From NCBI GenBank assembly GCA_023440105.1, contig JAEXSY010000109.1, positions 1-12,667 on the forward strand: DNA of 12,667 bases, written 5' to 3'. The DNA comes from Bacillota bacterium (GTDB lineage Bacteria > Bacillota > Clostridia > Clostridiales > Clostridiaceae). Below the pieces are notes generated by a model that saw nothing but the letters and a program-made list of their open reading frames with translations, had not been told where the DNA came from and searched no databases. A program made the position numbers and the translations under genes. Below are positions 1 to 4,726 of the stretch, in pieces (the stretch's first letter is position 1; every line of letters begins with the position of its first letter).

Positions 1-1
1 G

Positions 2-1483
2 GATATGAATAAGCTAGTTCAAGGAGATCCTACAGAGACTGCATTAATAAAAGCTTTTTATACCAATGGAACAGAAATGAAGGCTTACTTAGATAAAGTT
101 ATTAGAACCTTTGACCTTCCCTTTGATTCCAATAGAAAGCTTATGTCAGTGGTTATCAGAGAAGGAGGAAAAGAAGTATGTTATGTAAAAGGAGCACCGG
201 AAAAACTCCTTGAAAGATGCACTTTCATAATAGAAAATGGTCAAGTAGCTCAATTAACTAACTCAAAAAAAATGGAGCTATTAAGAAGCATAGAAAGCAT
301 GTCTTCTAAAGCCTTGAGATGTATAAGCATAGCATATAAGGAAAAAGGTATTAGCTACAACAGTTTTTTAGAAAGTGAGCTTGTTTATGTAGGAACCTTA
401 GGGATTATGGACCCACCTAGAAAGGAAGTAAAGGAAGCTGTTCTTAAATGCAGAATTGCAGGGATCAGACCTATAATGATTACTGGAGATCATAAAAACA
501 CCGCCTATGCTGTTGCTAAGGAGTTGGATATATGTTCGAAGGCTGAGGAAGTTATGACAGGAGAAGAGCTTGAAAAAATTGATGACAATAAACTAAAAAA
601 TGTAGTAACACAAATTAAGGTTTTTGCAAGGGTTACTCCTAACCATAAGCTTAGGATAGTAAGAGCCCTTAAGGGAAATAATAATATAGTAGCCATGACA
701 GGAGATGGGGTAAATGATGCCCCAGCAGTAAAGGAAGCGGATATTGGTGTATCCATGGGGATATCAGGTACTGATGTTACTAAAGAAGCTTCCTCTATGA
801 TACTTTTAGATGATAATTTTAATAGTATAGTATCTGCGGTAGAGGAAGGCCGTGTTATTTATGATAATATAAGAAAATTTATAAGATATTTATTATCCTG
901 CAATCTTGGAGAGGTTCTTACAATGTTTCTAGCCTCCTTATTTTATTTAGAGAATCCTTTAAGTCCTATTCAGATTTTATTTGTTAACTTAGCTACTGAT
1001 GGATTACCGGCCATGGCTTTAAGTGTGGATCCGCCTGATATTGATGTTATGGGACAAAAACCTAGAGAAAAATCAGAAGGGATATTTGCAAGGGGATTAA
1101 GTGAAAAGATTGCGATTAGAGGTGTTCTTATAGGTACATGTACTCTATTATCCTTTATATATGGTAAATACTATGGCTATAGCTTAGATACCTGTAGGAC
1201 TATGGCTTTAGGAACTCTGGTTTTATCTCAGCTATTTCATGTGTTTGAATGTAGATCAGAGAGACATTCCATATTTGAGATTAAGCTATTTACTAATCCT
1301 TATTTAATAGGTGCTGTAGCTGTGTCTGTGTTAATGCTTTTAGGGGTAATATATATAGACTTTTTTAATAATATATTTGAAACCACTGCTTTAGGGCTTG
1401 GGCAGTGGCTTACAGTTATATTCTTCTCAGGAATAATTGGCTTAATGAACAGCTTGTATTTATATTTTAAAACAAAAAAATAA
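2..1483 (+). CDS. Cation (probably Ca2+) transporting P-type ATPase, C-terminal part, 5' truncated by window edge
   Basis: This is an ATP-driven membrane cation pump of the P-type type II family; residues count from the ATG at 5. That ATG is internal: the frame is open to base 2 and GDPTE (7-11) lies in the nucleotide-binding domain, so the N-terminal half with the DKTGT phosphorylation site is upstream. Visible motifs are KGAPE (62-66), DPPR (136-139), TGD (160-162) and the hinge motif TGDGVND (232-238). Six C-terminal membrane segments follow. M5 carries N300 and E303 and M6 carries N328, T331 and D332, matching SERCA site residues N768, E771, N796, T799 and D800, so Ca2+ is the likely substrate. 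The SERCA M8 glutamate is not conserved. All visible catalytic motifs are intact, which contrasts with the degenerate relative at 4727-7228. The gene ends at a hairpin shared with the convergent gene. The exact ion is inferred. Confidence 0.93.
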   Translation, partial: DMNKLVQGDPTETALIKAFYTNGTEMKAYLDKVIRTFDLPFDSNRKLMSVVIREGGKEVCYVKGAPEKLLERCTFIIENGQVAQLTNSKKMELLRSIESMSSKALRCISIAYKEKGISYNSFLESELVYVGTLGIMDPPRKEVKEAVLKCRIAGIRPIMITGDHKNTAYAVAKELDICSKAEEVMTGEELEKIDDNKLKNVVTQIKVFARVTPNHKLRIVRALKGNNNIVAMTGDGVNDAPAVKEADIGVSMGISGTDVTKEASSMILLDDNFNSIVSAVEEGRVIYDNIRKFIRYLLSCNLGEVLTMFLASLFYLENPLSPIQILFVNLATDGLPAMALSVDPPDIDVMGQKPREKSEGIFARGLSEKIAIRGVLIGTCTLLSFIYGKYYGYSLDTCRTMALGTLVLSQLFHVFECRSERHSIFEIKLFTNPYLIGAVAVSVLMLLGVIYIDFFNNIFETTALGLGQWLTVIFFSGIIGLMNSLYLYFKTKK

Positions 1484-1493
1484 TTAAATATAC

Positions 1494-1527
1494 AAAACCG
1501 TCATAGGGTCTATTCTATGACGGTTTT
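1494..1527. terminator. Bidirectional terminator between convergent genes
   Basis: A perfect 13-bp stem (1494-1506 with 1515-1527) closes an 8-base loop. The stem has AAAA on its 5' arm and TTTT on its 3' arm, so each strand ends the hairpin in a short U run. It lies between the ATPase stop (1483) and the stop of the minus-strand gene (1541), as expected for a hairpin serving both. The T tract beyond the stem is broken on both strands, so efficiency is uncertain. Confidence 0.85.
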
Positions 1528-1540
1528 GAATTATAAGGTT

Positions 1541-1966
1541 TTATCGCATTTTTTGATTTCTCTGCATTTGTCTCTTTATTTGATTTTGTTGTCCCTCAAC
1601 GGGTACTAAATTCTTTTTAGTAGTTAGATTCATTATATTCATAATTTCAATAACTTCTCTACTCTCTTTTGCTTTTTTGCTTTTTTTCCCTTTTAAGCCT
1701 TGAACAACAAGATAGTTACCTTGATTAATACTCATAAAAGAAGGCTTCTTGAACCATTTATGCTTGCTATAAACACACTTAGTAACATTTTTGCTTCTCT
1801 CTGGTTTTATTAATAAGACAGCAGTAATCTTATGAAAAATCCAAAGTATTGTTTTTTCTTCAACCTTCACAGAAACCACATTACCTTGAACCTGTGCCAG
1901 TCTATCACCATATTTCTTTATATATGATTCCGTATAATATTTAGCTAGCTTATCTTTAAACCCCAT
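1541..1966 (-). CDS. Unrecognised small basic protein, possibly OB- or beta-barrel-like
   Basis: This 141-residue protein matches no family I can name. It is lysine-rich, with clusters such as KGKKSKKAK near residues 93-101, and has no signal peptide or clear membrane helix. A helical start (about residues 1-26) precedes alternating strand-like stretches (VQGNVVSVKV, ITAVLLIKP, NYLVVQGLKG, VIEIMNIMNL), which suggests a small beta-barrel, perhaps OB-like. The tail from about 121 is glutamine- and arginine-rich and looks disordered. The start is well supported: on the minus strand AGGAG (1973-1977) sits 7 bases before the ATG. The gene is transcribed alone, divergent from deoC and convergent with the ATPase. 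The basic charge would suit nucleic acid or membrane-surface binding, but that is inference. The ORF and its ribosome binding site are convincing; the function is unknown. Confidence 0.75.
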   Translation of the reverse strand: MGFKDKLAKYYTESYIKKYGDRLAQVQGNVVSVKVEEKTILWIFHKITAVLLIKPERSKNVTKCVYSKHKWFKKPSFMSINQGNYLVVQGLKGKKSKKAKESREVIEIMNIMNLTTKKNLVPVEGQQNQIKRQMQRNQKMR

Positions 1967-2037
1967 TTTAATACTCCTTTTCCTGTTATTTAAAATAATG
2001 CCAATATAATCGTATCCTTTAACCCGGATAGCTAAAA

Positions 2038-2054
2038 GTATTATAACATAATAC
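2038..2054. promoter_or_regulatory. Perfect 17-bp inverted repeat, candidate operator
   Basis: GTATTAT-AAC-ATAATAC is a perfect 7-bp inverted repeat with a 3-base spacer in the 181-bp gap between the divergent basic-protein gene and deoC. It contains a TATAAT on the minus strand (2040-2045) that could be the -10 of the basic-protein gene, although no good -35 lies upstream of it. A symmetric site over a -10 suits a repressor operator. It does not match a boundary-perfect box of a regulator I can name. Confidence 0.4.
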
Positions 2055-2076
2055 TAAAATCTATGAAATACCTTCT

Positions 2077-2126
2077 TATAATAATAGACTTATTTCTTCT
2101 GATAGGGTAATATATCTATAGATTAC
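2077..2126 (+). promoter_or_regulatory. Possible deoC promoter -10 and downstream imperfect dyad
   Basis: TATAAT at 2077-2082 is a consensus -10 on the deoC strand, but no recognisable -35 lies 16-18 bases upstream. At 2107-2126 a 20-bp imperfect palindrome starts with GTAAT and ends with ATTAC; 16 of its 20 bases are symmetric. It sits 8 bases before the deoC ribosome binding site (2135-2140), where it could be an operator or a leader hairpin. Both calls are weak. Confidence 0.3.
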
Positions 2127-2147
2127 TATTATGAGGGAGGTAAATCG

Positions 2148-2822
2148 ATGAATAAAGATCAATTAGCAAAAATGATTGACCATACGCTTTTAAAAGCTGA
2201 TGCATTAGAAGAACAGGTAAAAGAGCTTTGTAGAGAAGCTAAGGAATATAACTTTGCTTCCGTTTGTGTTAATCCAAGCTATGTTTCCTTCTGTGCTGAG
2301 GAGCTAAAAAACAGTGATGTCAAGGTATGTACAGTTATAGGCTTTCCTTTAGGAGCAACAACTACTGAGGTTAAGAGCTTCGAAGCCAAGGACGCTATTG
2401 AAAAAGGTGCCCAAGAGGTAGATATGGTTATAAATATAGGCAAGCTTAAGGATAAGGATTATATATATGTGAAAAATGATATTGAAGAGGTTGTTAAGGC
2501 TGCTAAGGGAAAAGCTTTAACTAAGGTTATTATTGAAACATGTCTTCTTACAAGAGAAGAGAAGATCAAAGCCTGTGAGCTAGCTAAAGAAGCTGGGGCG
2601 GATTTTGTAAAAACCTCTACAGGTTTTTCCACTGGTGGAGCAACTCTTGAAGATATAAAATTAATGAGAGAAACAGTAGGACCTGAGCTTGGAGTAAAGG
2701 CTTCTGGAGGAGTGAGATCCTATAAGGATGCAATTACAATGATTGAAGGAGGAGCAACGAGAATTGGTGCTTCGGCTTCAATTGCTATTTGTCAAGGCCT
2801 AGAGAGCGAAGGAAGCTATTAA
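2148..2822 (+). CDS. deoC: Deoxyribose-phosphate aldolase
   Basis: This cytoplasmic class I aldolase cleaves 2-deoxy-D-ribose 5-phosphate to glyceraldehyde 3-phosphate and acetaldehyde, the last step of deoxynucleoside catabolism. At 224 residues it has the usual length of the short bacterial form. It starts with IDHTLLKAD (10-18) and keeps the (beta/alpha)8 hallmarks: D92 in EVDMVINIG, the Schiff-base lysine K155 in DFVKTSTGF, and the second active-site lysine K184 in VKASGGVR, matching E. coli D102, K167 and K201. The phosphate-binding glycines GGVR and RIGAS are present. GGGAGG at 2135-2140 lies 7 bases before the ATG. The gene stands alone here, flanked by its own terminator, rather than in a cluster with other nucleoside genes such as pdp or cdd, so regulation would come from the palindromic gap upstream. 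Confidence 0.97.
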   Translation: MNKDQLAKMIDHTLLKADALEEQVKELCREAKEYNFASVCVNPSYVSFCAEELKNSDVKVCTVIGFPLGATTTEVKSFEAKDAIEKGAQEVDMVINIGKLKDKDYIYVKNDIEEVVKAAKGKALTKVIIETCLLTREEKIKACELAKEAGADFVKTSTGFSTGGATLEDIKLMRETVGPELGVKASGGVRSYKDAITMIEGGATRIGASASIAICQGLESEGSY

Positions 2823-2838
2823 AGATAAATGAAAATTG

Positions 2839-2924
2839 AACCATTCCTGGATTTTAAAAGCATCTATGATATTATGAAGCATTAATAATTATGGATTCTG
2901 AATAAAATTTTGGAATGGTTTTTT
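2839..2924 (+). terminator. Probable deoC terminator with long composite stem
   Basis: AACCATTCC (2839-2847) pairs perfectly with GGAATGGTT (2912-2920), directly followed by more T residues (2919-2924). Inside, 2851-2856 pairs with 2903-2908 across a 3x3 internal segment that allows two G-T wobbles, giving about 17 pairs. The remaining loop is about 46 bases, unusually long for an intrinsic terminator. It lies 17 bases after the deoC stop. Confidence 0.65.
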
Positions 2925-2995
2925 ATATTAATTTAAGACGTATAAGGGTAATTACTAGAAAATAAAAATATTACCTACTATTTTAAAAGAGAGCA

Positions 2996-3024
2996 TTGAC
3001 AAAAAATACAAAATAAAATAATAT
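2996..3024 (+). promoter_or_regulatory. Sigma-A-like promoter upstream of the spoIIA operon
   Basis: TTGACA (2996-3001), a consensus -35, is 17 bases before TAATAT (3019-3024), a 4/6 match to the -10. The predicted start is near 3031. It lies about 20-40 bases above the sigma-H-like promoter, so spoIIA may have vegetative or Spo0A-assisted input as well. TTGACAAA loosely resembles an inverted 0A box, but with two mismatches I do not call one. Confidence 0.5.
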
Positions 3025-3035
3025 ATATGGTAAAA

Positions 3036-3064
3036 GAAGGTAAAAATTCAATAATATAGAAGCT
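3036..3064 (+). promoter_or_regulatory. Sigma-H-like promoter of spoIIAA-spoIIAB-sigF
   Basis: GAAGGTAAA (3036-3044) matches the sigma-H -35 consensus RnAGGAwWW at all but one position. After an 11-base spacer, ATAGAAGCT (3056-3064) shares the GAA core of the -10 RnnGAATww. Sigma-H control of spoIIA is established in Bacillus. The predicted start near 3070 lies downstream of the in-frame TTG at 3064, which excludes that codon as the spoIIAA start for this transcript. Confidence 0.6.
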
Positions 3065-3078
3065 TGTCTATATTTTGT

Positions 3079-3105
3079 GGAGGTGAACTCTTTAGAGTAT
3101 ATATG
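3079..3105 (+). promoter_or_regulatory. spoIIAA ribosome binding site with an intervening mini-hairpin
   Basis: The only good Shine-Dalgarno, GGAGG (3079-3083), is 19 bases before the ATG at 3103, too far by normal rules. Between them ACTC (3087-3090) and GAGT (3095-3098) form a perfect 4-bp stem with loop TTTA. Folding it leaves 3 + 4 = 7 unpaired bases between SD and AUG, an optimal spacing. Bacteriophage T4 gene 25 is a known precedent for such looping out. Confidence 0.5.
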
Positions 3106-3438
3106 GTTATTAACATAAAAAGAGAAGGTTTAAATTTAATTGCAGAGCTTAGAGGAGAACTAGATCATCATAGTGCTCAGGAAGTAAGAAATAAAATTGA
3201 TGATGCCATAGAGAGGGAGAAGTCTCAAAATCTAATAATGAGTTTTGAAGGAGTTACTTTTATGGATTCCTCAGGGATTGGTGTAGTAATAGGTAGATAT
3301 AAAAAACTCTCTATGAGGGGTGGAAAGCTAGTGGTTACCAATATTAATAAGACCATAGGAAAGGTATTTGAGCTTTCTGGTTTGTATAAGATTATTAGAG
3401 TATATACATCAATAGAAGAAGCAATAAGAAGTATTTAA
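3103..3438 (+). CDS. spoIIAA: Anti-sigma-F factor antagonist SpoIIAA (STAS domain)
   Basis: SpoIIAA frees sigma-F by binding SpoIIAB; it is inactivated when SpoIIAB phosphorylates it and reactivated by the SpoIIE phosphatase. The 111-residue protein is one STAS domain. It has the family signature GELDHHSA (18-25) and the phosphorylation loop MDSSG (54-58), where S56 corresponds to B. subtilis S58. GRYKKL and the C-terminal LSGLYKIIRVY are also conserved. An upstream in-frame TTG (3064) would add 13 residues but has no ribosome binding site, lies at or before the predicted transcription start and extends beyond the family N-terminus, so ATG 3103 is chosen despite the long SD spacing. spoIIAB follows after 13 bases. 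Confidence 0.95.
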   Translation: MVINIKREGLNLIAELRGELDHHSAQEVRNKIDDAIEREKSQNLIMSFEGVTFMDSSGIGVVIGRYKKLSMRGGKLVVTNINKTIGKVFELSGLYKIIRVYTSIEEAIRSI

Positions 3439-3451
3439 TGGGGGAGCAGAG

Positions 3452-3880
3452 ATGAATAATTTTATGAGAATTGAATTTTTGAGTAAATCTCAAAATGAAG
3501 GGTTTGCTAGAGTTTCTGTAGCTGCTTTTGTATCACAGCTTGATCCAACCATTGAGGAGCTTTCTGATATAAAAACAGCCGTTTCTGAGGCTGTTACTAA
3601 TTCAATTATACATGGATATGAAAATAGAGATGATGAAACAATCATTATTGAAGTTCATTTAAGTGAAAATGAAATTGAAATTTCTATAGAAGATCAAGGT
3701 GTTGGCATTGAAAACTTAGAAGAAGCTCGGCAGCCATTATTTACTTCAAGGCCTGACCTGGAGAGATCTGGAATGGGTTTTACTGTAATGGAAACTTTTA
3801 TGGATAGTTTAGAGGTTTTCAGCGAGATTAACAAAGGTACAAAGGTAATAATGAAGAAAAAGTTTCATTCAGTAAGTTAG
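3452..3880 (+). CDS. spoIIAB: Anti-sigma-F factor SpoIIAB (serine protein kinase)
   Basis: SpoIIAB holds sigma-F inactive and phosphorylates SpoIIAA. The 142-residue protein is a GHKL-fold ATPase/kinase of normal length. The N-box EAVTNSIIHGY (46-56) carries catalytic E46 and Mg-binding N50. The G1 box is DQGVGI (81-86), and the G2 region is RSGMGF (105-110), which closes the ATP lid. R20 and R105, positions known in B. subtilis to contact sigma-F or SpoIIAA, are both present. The ATG follows a GGGGGAG ribosome binding site by a few bases. The TAG stop (3878-3880) overlaps the sigF Shine-Dalgarno AGGTGA (3879-3884), which predicts translational coupling and a fixed ratio of anti-sigma to sigma factor. 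Confidence 0.97.
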   Translation: MNNFMRIEFLSKSQNEGFARVSVAAFVSQLDPTIEELSDIKTAVSEAVTNSIIHGYENRDDETIIIEVHLSENEIEISIEDQGVGIENLEEARQPLFTSRPDLERSGMGFTVMETFMDSLEVFSEINKGTKVIMKKKFHSVS

Positions 3881-3889
3881 GTGAATGCT

Positions 3890-4645
3890 ATGGATGACAG
3901 CTTATTGAAGAAACAAGAATACAGCTATGATGATAATGGTGAATTAATAAAGCTTGCTAAGGAAGGCAGTAAAGAGGCCATGAACACTCTCATTGAGATG
4001 AATATACCTCTAGTTTCCTCTATCAGTAAAAAATTTATGAACAGAGGATATGATTATGAGGACATCTTTCAAATCGGATCTATGGGACTTGTAAAGGCCA
4101 TAAATAATTTTGATAACTCATATAATGTAAAGTTTTCTACTTATGCTGTTCCTATGATTATGGGAGAAATAAAACGTTTCCTTAGAGATGATGGAATGAT
4201 AAAGGTAAGTAGAAATACTAAGAATCTAGCTAGAAAGCTTCACTACGACAAAGAGGAGCTTACAAAAAGGCTTGATAGAGATCCAACCTTAGAAGAACTA
4301 GCAGAATTTTCTCAGGTTGAGAAGGAAGAAATAGTATTTGCTCTCGAATCAGCTAATAGTCTTCAGTACCTCTATGATACAATTCATCAAGATGACGGAT
4401 CACCTGTTCTCTTAATTGACAAACTCAGTGAGAATGTGGAAGAGGATAGAAATATGACTGATAAACTTGCTCTAAAGGAAGCCTTGAGAAACTTAGATAG
4501 TAAATCAAGGCAAATTATCATGCTCCGTTATTTTAAGGATAAAACTCAGACACAGGTTGCTAATATGCTTGGTATAAGTCAAGTTCAGGTTAGTAGAATA
4601 GAAAAGAAGGTTTTAAAAATGATGAGAGAGAGATTGATGGAATAA
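3890..4645 (+). CDS. sigF: RNA polymerase sporulation sigma factor sigma-F
   Basis: Sigma-F directs the first forespore-specific transcription after asymmetric division. The 251-residue protein has all regions of the sporulation sigma-70 subfamily. Region 2 spans about 33-102, with DIFQIGSMGLVKAI and FSTYAVPMIMGEIKRFLRDD; region 3 follows, containing PTLEELAEFSQV; region 4.2 ends in the helix-turn-helix TQTQVANMLGISQVQVSRIEKK (about 219-240). I chose ATG 3890 because AGGTGA (3879-3884) is 5 bases upstream. The alternative GTG at 3881 is part of that Shine-Dalgarno itself and would add only three residues. The gene is third in the spoIIA operon and is followed at once by a strong terminator, so the operon ends here rather than running into the next gene. 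Confidence 0.97.
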   Translation: MDDSLLKKQEYSYDDNGELIKLAKEGSKEAMNTLIEMNIPLVSSISKKFMNRGYDYEDIFQIGSMGLVKAINNFDNSYNVKFSTYAVPMIMGEIKRFLRDDGMIKVSRNTKNLARKLHYDKEELTKRLDRDPTLEELAEFSQVEKEEIVFALESANSLQYLYDTIHQDDGSPVLLIDKLSENVEEDRNMTDKLALKEALRNLDSKSRQIIMLRYFKDKTQTQVANMLGISQVQVSRIEKKVLKMMRERLME

Positions 4646-4674
4646 GACATCTATAATGGGTGTCTTATTTTTTT
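4641..4674 (+). terminator. Strong intrinsic terminator of the spoIIA operon
   Basis: AATAAGACAT (4641-4650) pairs with GTGTCTTATT (4660-4669) with one wobble and can extend by two more pairs. An uninterrupted run of seven T follows (4668-4674). The 5' arm includes the sigF stop codon (4643-4645), so a terminating ribosome could delay folding. Confidence 0.92.
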
Positions 4675-4700
4675 AACTATTTTTCTAATTATACGATAAT
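4673..4700 (+). promoter_or_regulatory. Possible promoter for the pseudo-ATPase-comEC-holA unit
   Basis: TTAACT (4673-4678) and GATAAT (4695-4700) are separated by 16 bases and give a moderate sigma-A match just after the sigF terminator. No clear sporulation-sigma pattern is visible in this 50-bp gap. The strong ribosome binding site AAGGAGG (4708-4714) follows. Confidence 0.35.
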
Positions 4701-4726
4701 ATAAGGGAAGGAGGTAGATAAGTGCC

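Noticed and set aside
5..7. ATG at the start of the first ATPase frame as a true start codon
   Set aside because: The frame is open upstream to the window edge and the protein begins in the middle of the nucleotide-binding domain, so the real start is outside the window.
505..756. Minus-strand open frame inside the first ATPase gene, and similar ones inside the pseudo-ATPase, holA, gpr and spoIIP
   Set aside because: They lie wholly within well-supported genes on the other strand, have no family features and reflect codon bias.
3064..3102. TTG at 3064 as the spoIIAA start
   Set aside because: It has no ribosome binding site, lies in the predicted sigma-H -10 region and would add 13 residues not seen in the family.
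3881..3889. GTG at 3881 as the sigF start
   Set aside because: The GTG is part of the AGGTGA Shine-Dalgarno that correctly serves ATG 3890.
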